Origin: Brevundimonas sp. G8
GTDB lineage: Bacteria; Pseudomonadota; Alphaproteobacteria; Caulobacterales; Caulobacteraceae
Direction of reading: 5' to 3'
Length of the DNA: 64,000 nucleotides
NCBI RefSeq assembly: GCF_902506205.1
Contig: NZ_LR732816.1
Location: 124,001-188,000, forward strand
The notes below the pieces were generated by a model. That model saw nothing but the letters and a program-made list of their open reading frames with translations, had not been told where the DNA came from and made no database searches. Position numbers and translations under genes: made by a program. Positions 36,668-44,388 of this stretch are shown here, piece after piece. How positions within the stretch are numbered: position 1 is the stretch's first letter; each line of letters begins with the position of its first letter.

Positions 36668-36691
36668 CGCGCCGGTGTCCCCACGACGCCG

Positions 36692-36725
36692 AAACGAAAA
36701 AGCCGCGCCCTTTCGGACGCGGCTT
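36692..36725 (-). terminator. intrinsic terminator after nusG
   Basis: An 8-bp stem (AAGCCGCG / CGCGGCTT, 36700-36725) is followed on the minus strand by TTTTTCGTTTC. It lies 24 bases past the nusG stop and separates tRNA-Trp/secE/nusG from rplKA. Confidence 0.8.
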
Positions 36726-36748
36726 CAAATCTGCGAGGTGCGTAGGCC

Positions 36749-37324
36749 TTAGCCCGAAACCTTCTCCACCTGGGCGTATTCCAGCTCGACCGGCGTGGCG
36801 CGGCCGAAGATGGACACGGCGACGCGCAGGCGAGCGTGTTCTTCGTCCACGCTTTCGACCGAACCGTCGAAGCTGGCGAACGGGCCGTCGATGACCTTGA
36901 CCTTCTCGCCGATGTCGAAGCGGATGGTGGGCTTCGGACGTTCGACGCCCTCTTCCACCTGGCCGATGATGTTCTGAACTTCACGTTCCGAGACCGGCAG
37001 AGGCTTGGTGCCGCCCGCGGCGCCCAGGAAGCCCGTGACCTTCGGCGTGTTCTTGACCAGGTGATAGGCCTGGTCGGTCATTTCCATCTTCACCAGCACA
37101 TAGCCGGGGAAGAATTTGCGTTCCGAGTTCACCTTGCGACCGCGACGGATCTCGACGACGTCCTCGGTCGGAACCAGGATTTCGGAGAAGGCGTCTTCCA
37201 GGCCCTGCTGCTTGGCCTGGTCGCGGATCTGCTCGGCGACCTTCTTCTCGAAGTTCGAGTAGGCGTTGACGATGTACCACTTGTGGCGCGGATTGGCGGG
37301 CTTTGCGGGCGCTGCATCGGTCAT
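36749..37324 (-). CDS. nusG: transcription termination/antitermination factor NusG
   Basis: A 191-residue NusG. The NGN domain begins KWYIVNAYSNFEKKVAEQI and contains RKVNSERKFFPGYVLVKMEM; the C-terminal KOW domain has FDIGEKVKVIDGPFASFDGS and ends VELEYAQVEKVSG. It binds the RNA polymerase clamp and links it to Rho or ribosomal S10. It follows secE by 13 bases, the conserved order, and is closed by its own terminator. Confidence 0.98.
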   Translation of the reverse strand: MTDAAPAKPANPRHKWYIVNAYSNFEKKVAEQIRDQAKQQGLEDAFSEILVPTEDVVEIRRGRKVNSERKFFPGYVLVKMEMTDQAYHLVKNTPKVTGFLGAAGGTKPLPVSEREVQNIIGQVEEGVERPKPTIRFDIGEKVKVIDGPFASFDGSVESVDEEHARLRVAVSIFGRATPVELEYAQVEKVSG

Positions 37325-37337
37325 GGGCGCGTCTTTC

Positions 37338-37652
37338 TCAGGATCCGAGAGCGATGATGTAGCGGAAGGCGAAGCCCAGGCCGGTGTCCACGATCCAGAA
37401 GAAGATCGCGGCGATGATCACCATGATGAAGACCATCACCGAGGTGATCCAGGTCTCCTTGCGGCTGGGCCAGACGATCTTGCGGCCCTCGGCGCGAACC
37501 TGGCTGAGGAACTGGCCAGGGCTGGTGCGGGGCTTCTTGGGCTCGGGCGAATCGACCGTGATGGCGGCGGCGCCCGCGGCTTGCGGCTTGGCGCCGATCT
37601 GCGGCTTTGCGTTGCCCTGAGGCCGCTTGCCGGGAGTTTTGGCCTTGGCCAT
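37338..37652 (-). CDS. secE: preprotein translocase subunit SecE
   Basis: A 104-residue SecE with the typical alphaproteobacterial layout: a long hydrophilic N-terminal tail (KRPQGNAKPQIGAKPQAAGA), the conserved amphipathic helix with RAEGRKIVWPSRKETW, and one membrane span (SVMVFIMVIIAAIFFWIVDT). It clamps the SecY channel. The ATG at 37652 was preferred because MAKAKTPGK is the expected N-terminus and AAGAG lies upstream. It lies between tRNA-Trp and nusG, as in most proteobacteria. Confidence 0.94.
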   Translation of the reverse strand: MAKAKTPGKRPQGNAKPQIGAKPQAAGAAAITVDSPEPKKPRTSPGQFLSQVRAEGRKIVWPSRKETWITSVMVFIMVIIAAIFFWIVDTGLGFAFRYIIALGS

Positions 37653-37675
37653 CAGTTGCTCTTCACACAATTGTT

Positions 37676-37716
37676 CCTGTCGCCCCAGATGGGAAGTCCC
37701 ATCCGGAAGCGACAGG
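37676..37716 (-). other. two-tier hairpin between tRNA-Trp and secE
   Basis: An outer stem CCTGTCGC/GCGACAGG (37676-37716) encloses an inner stem GATGGGA/TCCCATC (37688-37703). It lies between the tRNA 3' end and secE with no T-tract, so it probably helps processing of a tRNA-mRNA co-transcript or protects the secE mRNA 5' end. Confidence 0.55.
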
Positions 37717-37722
37717 GGGGAT

Positions 37723-37798
37723 TGGCAGGAGTTGGGGGACTCGAACCCACGACCCCCGGTTTTGGAGACCGGTGCTCTACCAGCTGAGCTAAACTCCT
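37723..37798 (-). tRNA. tRNA-Trp (anticodon CCA)
   Basis: A 76-base tRNA with 7-bp acceptor arms AGGAGTT/AACTCCT, D-loop AGCTGGTA, anticodon stem CCGGT/ACCGG around CTCCAAA giving CCA, T-loop TTCGAGT, and an encoded GCCA 3' end. One U-C mismatch is seen in the T stem (GTGGG/CCCCC). It lies directly before secE-nusG, the usual neighbourhood. Confidence 0.96.
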
Positions 37799-37844
37799 AG
37801 ACAACCGCTCGAACCCAGAGGTCCGTGCGTTCGCCAGAGGGGGG

Positions 37845-37873
37845 CGTATGCCCGACACCGCCCTGCATTTCAA
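37845..37873 (-). promoter_or_regulatory. predicted promoter of tRNA-Trp/secE/nusG
   Basis: On the minus strand TTGAAA (37873-37868) is followed after 17 bases by CATACG (37850-37845), 47 bases before the mature tRNA 5' end. The -35 is good and the -10 moderate. Confidence 0.5.
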
Positions 37874-37893
37874 GGGCGATGTGACACTTGCGA

Positions 37894-39228
37894 CTAGTCT
37901 TCCAGATGCGCGGCGATGGCGGCCCGCTCGTCCTGGGCTTTCACCAGTTCCTTGAAGATCAGCTTGTCGATGCGGCGGTCGTCCATGTCCACGACCTCGA
38001 CCTCGAATCGTCCGACCTGCAGCACTTCGCCCTCGTCCGGCACGCGCGAGATCTGATGAAGAATCAGGCCCGCGACGGTGTGATAGCCCTCGTGCTCGCC
38101 GAAGTTCTCGCCCAGCTTGTCGGCCAGTTCGTCCAGATCAGTCTGGCCGTCGACCAGCCAGCTGCCGTCGGCGCGCTGATGGATCCAGGCCTGTTCCTCG
38201 TCGTGACCCTCGTTGAAGTCGCCGGCGATCATTTCCAGGATGTCGGTGGCCGTCACAACGCCTTCGAAGGCGCCGTATTCATCGACGATGAAGGCCATGT
38301 GGACCTTGGAACCCTTCAGGATCTCCAGCGCCTTCAACACCGATGTCGACTGGGGAATGAAGGCCGGTTCGGCGACCAGCGGCTCGATGTCGAACTTGCC
38401 GTGCGTCAGCAGGCTGTCCAGCAGGTCCTTCTTGTGGACCACGCCCAGCGGATTATCGACGTCGCTCTCGCGCGCCACCACGATCCGCGAATAGGGGCAG
38501 GTGCGAATCTCTTCGCGCAGCATCTCTTCGGGGTCGTCCAGCGCGATCCAGAACACGTCGTGGCGCGGCGTCATGGCCACCCGCACCGGACGGTCGCCCA
38601 GGCGCAAGATCTCTTCGATCATCACCTGTTCTTCGGGTTCGATCAGGCCGGCCGAGGTGCCTTCCGCCAGGATGGTCGCCACCTCTTCCTGGGTCACGTC
38701 CGAGCCGTCGCGGTCCTTGACGCCCAAGAGCTTGAGGATGCCCGAGGTCGAGGCTGTCAGCAGCAGGACGAACGGTTTCAGCACGATCGCCAGCTTGGAG
38801 ATCGGCGCCGCCATCTTTGACGCCACCGCCTCCGGGAAGATCAGGGCGATACGTTTGGGCACCAGTTCGCCGATGATCAGCGACACATAGGTGATGCACA
38901 CGACCACCAGGGCCGTGGCGAAGAATTCGGTGTAGGCGGTCAGCGCCGGGAAGGCGACTTCCAGAATGCGGTCCAACTCGCCGGCGATGGTCGCCTGGCC
39001 GTAGGCGCCCGCCAGAATGCCGATCAGGGTGATGCCCACCTGGACGGCGGACAGGAACTGAGTCGGTTCTTCGGACAGCTTCAACGCCGCCCTGGCCCCC
39101 CGGTCTCCCCGTTCCGCCCTCGCCTGGAGTTTGGATTTCCGCGAGGAGACGACCGCCAATTCAGTCATGGCGAACAAGCCGTTGAGCACCACCAGGAGCA
39201 GAACGACGACAATAGCGATGAGTAACAT
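37894..39228 (-). CDS. CNNM/CorC-family membrane protein with CBS pair
   Basis: A 444-residue HlyC/CorC-type protein. The N-terminal DUF21/CNNM region has about four membrane segments (MLLIAIVVVLLLVVLNGLFA; FFATALVVVCITYVSLIIGE). A Bateman module of two CBS repeats follows (VAMTPRHDVFWIALDDPEEM; PLVAEPAFIPQSTSVLKALE, VDEYGAFEGVVTATDILEMI), then the CorC_HlyC domain ending IDKLIFKELV. Members mediate or regulate Mg2+/Co2+ efflux; the name hemolysin used for the family is misleading. It is a single-gene unit next to the tRNA. Confidence 0.93.
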   Translation of the reverse strand: MLLIAIVVVLLLVVLNGLFAMTELAVVSSRKSKLQARAERGDRGARAALKLSEEPTQFLSAVQVGITLIGILAGAYGQATIAGELDRILEVAFPALTAYTEFFATALVVVCITYVSLIIGELVPKRIALIFPEAVASKMAAPISKLAIVLKPFVLLLTASTSGILKLLGVKDRDGSDVTQEEVATILAEGTSAGLIEPEEQVMIEEILRLGDRPVRVAMTPRHDVFWIALDDPEEMLREEIRTCPYSRIVVARESDVDNPLGVVHKKDLLDSLLTHGKFDIEPLVAEPAFIPQSTSVLKALEILKGSKVHMAFIVDEYGAFEGVVTATDILEMIAGDFNEGHDEEQAWIHQRADGSWLVDGQTDLDELADKLGENFGEHEGYHTVAGLILHQISRVPDEGEVLQVGRFEVEVVDMDDRRIDKLIFKELVKAQDERAAIAAHLED

Positions 39229-39324
39229 CTAGGGGGGTGTGGGGACCGACGCGGCGCAACATTCGGCGTCCGCAGCGCTACAATAGGGCAGGATCGCGAC
39301 CAGCGCCACGTTTTCCTTTGCGCC

Positions 39325-39459
39325 TCAGCCCGCCCGCCCCGCATCGACCGAGCCGTAAGCCCCCGAGACCGGCCGCCCGGCCGCATCATACTGTGTCGCG
39401 CAGGCGCTCATGCCCAGGACAGTGCCGATGAAAAGACCCAGGCGGATGGCGCGTCGCAT
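39325..39459 (-). CDS. 44-residue small lipoprotein
   Basis: A very short frame encoding MRRAIRLGLFIGTVLGMSAC then ATQYDAAGRPVSGAYGSV. The first twenty residues form a lipoprotein signal with a basic start and LGMSAC lipobox, leaving a 25-residue lipidated peptide. Such micro-lipoproteins with Tyr/Gly-rich tails are frequent in related genomes but have no known role. The ribosome site is weak (no clear GGAG), so confidence is limited. It lies between the CNNM gene and the aspS terminator, and is on the same strand as both. Confidence 0.6.
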   Translation of the reverse strand: MRRAIRLGLFIGTVLGMSACATQYDAAGRPVSGAYGSVDAGRAG

Positions 39460-39555
39460 TTGGTTACCGAAAGATTAACGTCCGATCCGAACGTAAACCC
39501 CGGTTTCCGGTTGCAGGCAACAACGCTCGCCCTGAACGCGAATGACGCGTGCAGC

Positions 39556-39585
39556 AAAAAGGGGACGACTCGCGGCGTCCCCTTT
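39556..39585 (-). terminator. intrinsic terminator after aspS
   Basis: A perfect 10-bp stem (AAAGGGGACG / CGTCCCCTTT, loop of eight) is followed on the minus strand by TTGCTGC after a five-T run that overlaps the stem base. It lies 23 bases past the aspS stop. Confidence 0.8.
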
Positions 39586-39607
39586 GTCGTATTTGGTGCT
39601 GCCCCGA

Positions 39608-41440
39608 TCAGACCTTGATCGGCAGGGCCGTGCGGATGTGAACGTCCTTGAGCTGGCGTTCTTCCGCCTCGGTCGGGGCGTTCATCAGCAGGTCTTCGCC
39701 CTGCTGGTTCAGCGGGAAGGCGATGACCTCGCGGATGGCCGTTTCGCCGGCCAGCAGCATGACGATGCGGTCGATGCCAGGGGCCAGGCCGCCGTGGGGC
39801 GGCGCGCCGTAGCGGAAGGCGTTCAGCATGCCGCCGAACTGCTCCTCGACCACCGAGGCGTCGTAGCCGGCGATCTCGAACGCCTTCAGCATGATCTCGG
39901 CCTTGTGGTTCCGGATCGCGCCCGAGCACAGCTCATAGCCGTTGCAGACGATGTCGTACTGATAGGCGCGGATGGTCAGCGGATCCTGACCTTCCAAGGC
40001 ATCCAGCCCCCCTTGCGGCATCGAGAAGGGGTTGTGGCTGAAATCGACCTTCTTCTCTTCTTCCGACCATTCGAACATGGGGAAGTCGACGATCCAGCAG
40101 AATTTGAACTGGTTCTCGTCGATCAGCTTCAGCTCCGTGCCCACGCGAGTGCGGGCCAGACCGGCGAACTTGGCGAAGACCGACGGCAGACCGGCGGTGA
40201 AGAAGGCGGCGTCGCCCTGGCCCAGGCCCAGCGAGGCCATCAGGGTCTCGGTCGGTTCCTGACCCAGGTTCTTGGCGATGGGACCGCCCCAGGCGCCCTG
40301 GTCTTCCGACCAGAAGATATAGCCCAGGCCCGGCTGGCCTTCGCCTTGCGCCCAGCTGTTCATGCGGTCGCAGAAGGCGCGCGATCCGCCGGTCGGCGCC
40401 GGAATGGCCCAGACGGCGTTCTTGTCGTCCGCGCCCAGAATCTTGGCGAACAGACCGAAGCCGCCGTCTCGGAAGTGGTCGGACACCACCTGCATCTTGA
40501 TCGGGTTGCGCAGGTCCGGCTTGTCCGAACCGTACCAGGCCATCGACTGGGCATAGGTCAGACGCTCGAAGCCCTTGTGCTCGAACGTCTCGCCGAAATC
40601 GTTGGTGAAGGTGTGGGCGCCGTCGATGGGCGAGACCGGCTTGCCCTCGCCGAACTCCTCGAACACGCCGTGCATCAGCGGCTCGATGGCGGCGAAGACG
40701 TCTTCCTGGGTCACGAAGCTCATCTCGACGTCGAGTTGGTAGAATTCCAGCGAACGGTCGGCGCGCAGGTCTTCATCGCGGAAGCAGGGGGCGATCTGGA
40801 AATAACGGTCGAAGCCCGAGACCATCAGCAGCTGTTTGAACTGCTGCGGCGCCTGCGGCAGCGCATAGAACTTGCCCGGATGCAGACGCGACGGCACCAG
40901 GAAGTCGCGCGCGCCTTCCGGCGACGAGGCGGTCAGGATCGGGGTCTGGTACTCCAGGAAGCCTTGGGCGACCATGCGCTGACGGATCGAGGAGATGACC
41001 CTGGAGCGCAGGACGATGTTCTTGTGCAGACGCTCACGACGCAGGTCCAGGAAGCGGTTGGCCAGGCGGATATCCTCGGGATACTCCTGATCGCCGAAAA
41101 CCGGCATCGGCAGTTCTGCGGCTTCCGACAGGACCTCGACGCCCTGGACGCGGACTTCGATCTCGCCGGTCGGCAGGTTGGGGTTCACGACGCCGGCCTC
41201 GCGGGCCACGACCTCGCCGTCGATCTTGATCACGCTCTCGGCGCGCAGACGCTCGACGGCGGCGAAGCCGGGCGTTTCAGGGTGCAGCACCAGTTGCGTC
41301 AGGCCGTAGTGGTCGCGCAGATCGATAAACAGCAGGCCGCCATGATCGCGCTTCCTGTGCACCCAGCCGGACAGGCGAACAGCGGAACCGGCGTCGGAAG
41401 CGCGCAGGGCGCCGCAGGTGTGAGAGCGATAGGCGTGCAT
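39608..41440 (-). CDS. aspS: aspartyl-tRNA synthetase
   Basis: A 610-residue class II synthetase of bacterial type. The OB-fold anticodon domain begins [18 protein letters not shown] and has [20 protein letters not shown]; motif 2 is [20 protein letters not shown], and motif 3 is [13 protein letters not shown], with the bacterial GAD insertion between. The start is at the MHAYRSH methionine; an open frame upstream continues for 87 codons without family similarity. In alphaproteobacteria lacking AsnRS this enzyme is often non-discriminating, but that cannot be decided here. A terminator follows. Confidence 0.97.
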   Translation of the reverse strand: MHAYRSHTCGALRASDAGSAVRLSGWVHRKRDHGGLLFIDLRDHYGLTQLVLHPETPGFAAVERLRAESVIKIDGEVVAREAGVVNPNLPTGEIEVRVQGVEVLSEAAELPMPVFGDQEYPEDIRLANRFLDLRRERLHKNIVLRSRVISSIRQRMVAQGFLEYQTPILTASSPEGARDFLVPSRLHPGKFYALPQAPQQFKQLLMVSGFDRYFQIAPCFRDEDLRADRSLEFYQLDVEMSFVTQEDVFAAIEPLMHGVFEEFGEGKPVSPIDGAHTFTNDFGETFEHKGFERLTYAQSMAWYGSDKPDLRNPIKMQVVSDHFRDGGFGLFAKILGADDKNAVWAIPAPTGGSRAFCDRMNSWAQGEGQPGLGYIFWSEDQGAWGGPIAKNLGQEPTETLMASLGLGQGDAAFFTAGLPSVFAKFAGLARTRVGTELKLIDENQFKFCWIVDFPMFEWSEEEKKVDFSHNPFSMPQGGLDALEGQDPLTIRAYQYDIVCNGYELCSGAIRNHKAEIMLKAFEIAGYDASVVEEQFGGMLNAFRYGAPPHGGLAPGIDRIVMLLAGETAIREVIAFPLNQQGEDLLMNAPTEAEERQLKDVHIRTALPIKV

Positions 41441-41608
41441 GAAACGAACCGTCTGGAGTATCTGGCGGTGGAATCCGACGCCGTCGGCGCCCGAAATCGA
41501 AGCGGCGTAGGGCGCATCATCGCCCCGGAAAGTCAAGGTTTCAGCCTTGCAGACGCACAGCGGAACTGCACATCCTGAGATCGCACCATACACCTTCAAG
41601 GTTGAGCC

Positions 41609-42583
41609 ATGTTCCCCCGCGCGCTTGCTTCGCTGATGATGGCCGTCATCTTTGCCTGCTCTGATGGTTCCGCCGCTGCGGCTTTGGAGAAGATTCCACA
41701 AGGATTCGTCGGCCGCTGGGTCTGGACCGTAGAGGGTCGGCCGACCTTCCTCCTCGACATCGCCCGTGACCTCGCGGGCGAAACATCCATAACCCGCCCC
41801 GACAGGGTGAGCTTCTTTCGAGACGGCACGATCAGCGGAGCGGAAGGCGCGGTTTCAGTTCAGCCGTTATCGGTCGATATGGAAAGCCCTGACCGTTTGA
41901 AACTGGTGCGCAGGGAAGACGGATCGACCTATGAACTCGAACTGGTCGCTACTGGCGCTGCACGTCTGAGCTTGGCTGAGGGCATTCCATCCTTGACCCT
42001 CTACCGCCCCTATGACCCGACGAAGGTGATGACGGATTGGGGTGGAGATCGAACTTACCGACGCGAGTTGATCGTCGATCAACCGGCATCCAACCCTGAA
42101 CTCGCAGCCTTGTACGAAGCGGATCAGGCGGCGCGACAATCTTCCGGCTCTTTGGGAGTTGAAGTCGCCACACGGGATCGAACACGGCGCGCCCGCGTCC
42201 ACGAGCTTATGGCACAAGGCGATCTCGCCAGCGGCCGAGACTACTTCCACGCCGCCCTGATCTTCCAGCATGGAGATGAGGCGAACGATTACCTGCTGGC
42301 CCACGCCCTGGCCACGACCGCTATAGCCATGGGTGAGCCGATGGCCGGCGAACTCGCCGCCGCCTCGCTGGATCGCTATCTGCAGAGCATTGGGCAGAGC
42401 CAAATCTACGGCACCCAGTTTAAGGTGCCCAATGACGGTAGCGAGGTGACCCAAGGGGCTTATGATCGAGACCTGTTGCCGGACGCCGTGAGAACGGCCG
42501 TCGGCGTGCCTGGCCTTGCTGCACAGGAAGAACAGCGCCAAGCGTATGCGCGAGAGAGAGACGCTTCCGTCGCTGGCAAATAA
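41609..42583 (+). CDS. secreted DUF6624-like protein
   Basis: A 324-residue protein with a signal peptide ([20 protein letters not shown]). The N-terminal half (about 30-150) is a beta-rich domain with [20 protein letters not shown] that I do not recognise. The C-terminal half (about 165-275) matches DUF6624: [27 protein letters not shown], then [20 protein letters not shown] and [22 protein letters not shown]6624 is widespread but uncharacterised. Codon use is somewhat less GC-biased than neighbours, suggesting a more recent acquisition. It is divergent from aspS, and the YciI gene follows eight bases later, so the two may be co-transcribed. Confidence 0.82.
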   Translation: MFPRALASLMMAVIFACSDGSAAAALEKIPQGFVGRWVWTVEGRPTFLLDIARDLAGETSITRPDRVSFFRDGTISGAEGAVSVQPLSVDMESPDRLKLVRREDGSTYELELVATGAARLSLAEGIPSLTLYRPYDPTKVMTDWGGDRTYRRELIVDQPASNPELAALYEADQAARQSSGSLGVEVATRDRTRRARVHELMAQGDLASGRDYFHAALIFQHGDEANDYLLAHALATTAIAMGEPMAGELAAASLDRYLQSIGQSQIYGTQFKVPNDGSEVTQGAYDRDLLPDAVRTAVGVPGLAAQEEQRQAYARERDASVAGK

Positions 42584-42591
42584 GGATCGCC

Positions 42592-42879
42592 ATGTTCATC
42601 GTCACCATCACCTACACCCAGCCGATCGAAGCCATCGAGGCGCGGACGGTCGAGCATCGCGAATGGCTGGACGTCCATGTCGCAAGCGGCCTGATCATCG
42701 CCGCCGGGCCGATGGTTCCGCGCACCGGCGGCATCCTGGTGGTGCGCAGCGGGGGGACGAAAGAGGAGCTGGAGGCCCTGCTGAAGGCCGATCCGTTCCA
42801 GATCCACGGCCTGGCCGACTATGCGGTCACCGAGTTCAAGGCGGGCAAGTTGAACCCCGCCCTGGCCGAATTCGCCTGA
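42592..42879 (+). CDS. YciI-family protein
   Basis: A 95-residue YciI-like protein, the usual length of this ferredoxin-like fold. It has MFIVTITYTQPIEAIEARTV, EHREWLDVHVASGLIIAAGP with the conserved His near the active-site position, TGGILVVRSG and the C-terminal DPFQIHGLADYAVTEF with the Asp that completes the usual His/Asp pair. Some members are dehydrochlorinases or lyases, but most are uncharacterised. It starts eight bases after the DUF6624 stop. Confidence 0.9.
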   Translation: MFIVTITYTQPIEAIEARTVEHREWLDVHVASGLIIAAGPMVPRTGGILVVRSGGTKEELEALLKADPFQIHGLADYAVTEFKAGKLNPALAEFA

Positions 42880-42965
42880 TTCCATCCACAGGGGCGAGGT
42901 TCGCTCCCCGGAACCAACAGAGCGGGCCTGACGCGATTAACCCTGGCCTCTGCTAAGACGGGCTC

Positions 42966-43655
42966 ATGACCGCGCTGAGCGCCCTGCCCCGTCCGACCGC
43001 CGAACAGCTGCGTCTGCCGCTGGAGCGTCATGTCGTGGGCGAGGCCTTCGTGACCTCGGACAGCAACGCCGAAGCCGTGCGCGTGCTAGCGCGCTGGCCC
43101 GACGGCGCGGGGGCGGTGCTGGCCCTGCATGGCCCGGCGGGATCAGGTAAGAGCCGCCTCGCCGCCGACTGGGCCGAACGGGTCGGGGCCGTGCCGCTGA
43201 ACGGCGCCGAGGCCGCCCTGATCGATCCGCTGGATCTGGAAGGCCGGCCCGTGCTGCTGGACCGGGCGGCCGATGCGGACGACGAGAGCCTGTTTCACCT
43301 GATCAACCTGGCCAACTCGGGAGGCGGCGCGCTGTTGCTGGTGTCGCGGTCGGCGCCGCGTCAGTGGTCGGTAAACCTGCCGGACCTGCGCTCGCGCCTG
43401 GACGCTGTGCGCGCCGTCTCCATCGCCGCGCCCGACGACGCCGTTCTGTCGGCTATCCTGCGCGCCCGGTTCGCCGAGCGCAGCATCACCCCAGCCGACG
43501 ACGTGATCGACTATCTTGTGCGCCGCCTGGACCGGTCGGCCGACACCGCCGCCGCCGTGGTGGAGCAACTGGACGCCCTGCACCGCCCGGTCACGCGCGT
43601 CCTGGCCCGCCAGGTCCTTGATGCGATGGATGGCGCGCTCGAACCCGACGTCTGA
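42966..43655 (+). CDS. hdaA: DnaA-inactivation ATPase HdaA/Hda
   Basis: A 229-residue DnaA-related AAA+ protein. The N-terminal QLRLPL (14-19) is a beta-clamp binding motif, as in Hda. The P-loop is GPAGSGKS (56-63); the Walker B segment is degenerate (RPVLLDRAAD); the sensor-like block RSRLDAVRAVSIAAPDDAVL follows, and no DNA-binding domain IV is present. Together with the sliding clamp it stimulates ATP hydrolysis by DnaA after initiation, preventing over-replication; in Caulobacter the homologue is HdaA. A location close to ppk is also consistent with Caulobacterales. The gene starts at an ATG without strong ribosome site. Confidence 0.88.
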   Translation: MTALSALPRPTAEQLRLPLERHVVGEAFVTSDSNAEAVRVLARWPDGAGAVLALHGPAGSGKSRLAADWAERVGAVPLNGAEAALIDPLDLEGRPVLLDRAADADDESLFHLINLANSGGGALLLVSRSAPRQWSVNLPDLRSRLDAVRAVSIAAPDDAVLSAILRARFAERSITPADDVIDYLVRRLDRSADTAAAVVEQLDALHRPVTRVLARQVLDAMDGALEPDV

Positions 43656-43788
43656 GCGCCCTGAAAGCCCACATATCGGGATATGCACAGCTTTGCCGTG
43701 AAATCGCGCGTGGATTTTGAACGCACAGCTTGGCCTTGTCGTTGAGCCTGCGGAGCGGCAAAGCGCTCCACAAACAGGAAACGTCCAA

Positions 43789-44292
43789 ATGCGTGTTCAG
43801 CTTGTCCTGATTTCCGCCGTCGCCCTGCTCGCGGCCTGTTCCAACTCAGAAGAAACCAAGACCGCCGCCAATGGTGAGCCTGCTGCGGCCACGCCCGCCG
43901 CCCTCGCCGCGCCCGAACCGGGCCTGTGGCAACAGACGGTGTCCGGCGCCCAGATGCCCCAACCGATGACGGTGAAGATCTGTGTCGGCGAAACGGCGCC
44001 GGGATCAAACCCCTTCAACGCCCCGCAAGCCGGCGTGACCTGTAGCGAGAACACCGTCAAATCCACGCCCGGCGGCGCCGAGTTTCATGCCGTCTGTAAC
44101 GCCCAGGGCATGACCGTCACCTCGGACGGCAAGGTCACCGGTGACATGCGCACGGCCTACAAGGTGGACATCACCACCAAGACCAGCGGCCCCAACGTTC
44201 CGCCGACGATGGCCGAAATGAAGATGAGCGTGGCCGCCAAACGCCTGGGCGACTGCCCCGCCGGCGTCGCGCCGAACGCCGTGGTTCAGTAA
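43789..44292 (+). CDS. DUF3617 lipoprotein
   Basis: A 167-residue lipoprotein with signal MRVQLVLISAVALLAACSNS and lipid attachment at Cys17. The mature part fits DUF3617: EPGLWQQTVSGAQMP, VKICVGE, a middle CSENTVKS, HAVCNAQGMTVTSDGKVTGD, a later TKTSGP and the C-terminal LGDCPAG. Four mature cysteines probably pair. The function of DUF3617 is unknown. The start was moved 24 codons into the frame to the lipoprotein signal. It is followed by a hairpin that may terminate transcription before ppk. Confidence 0.85.
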   Translation: MRVQLVLISAVALLAACSNSEETKTAANGEPAAATPAALAAPEPGLWQQTVSGAQMPQPMTVKICVGETAPGSNPFNAPQAGVTCSENTVKSTPGGAEFHAVCNAQGMTVTSDGKVTGDMRTAYKVDITTKTSGPNVPPTMAEMKMSVAAKRLGDCPAGVAPNAVVQ

Positions 44293-44298
44293 TCGAAG

Positions 44299-44341
44299 GG
44301 ATCGGGGCGACATCGCGTCGCCCCGATCCTCTCACGATTTT
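44299..44341 (+). terminator. terminator-like hairpin before ppk
   Basis: A perfect 12-bp stem (GGATCGGGGCGA / TCGCCCCGATCC, loop of seven) is followed by TCTCACGATTTTC on the plus strand. The T-run is delayed by eight bases, so termination may be partial. It separates the DUF3617 gene from ppk. Confidence 0.55.
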
Positions 44342-44388
44342 CAACGCACCCGCTTGCGGCCGTCACAGACGCGCGCGAGAACCGGGTC

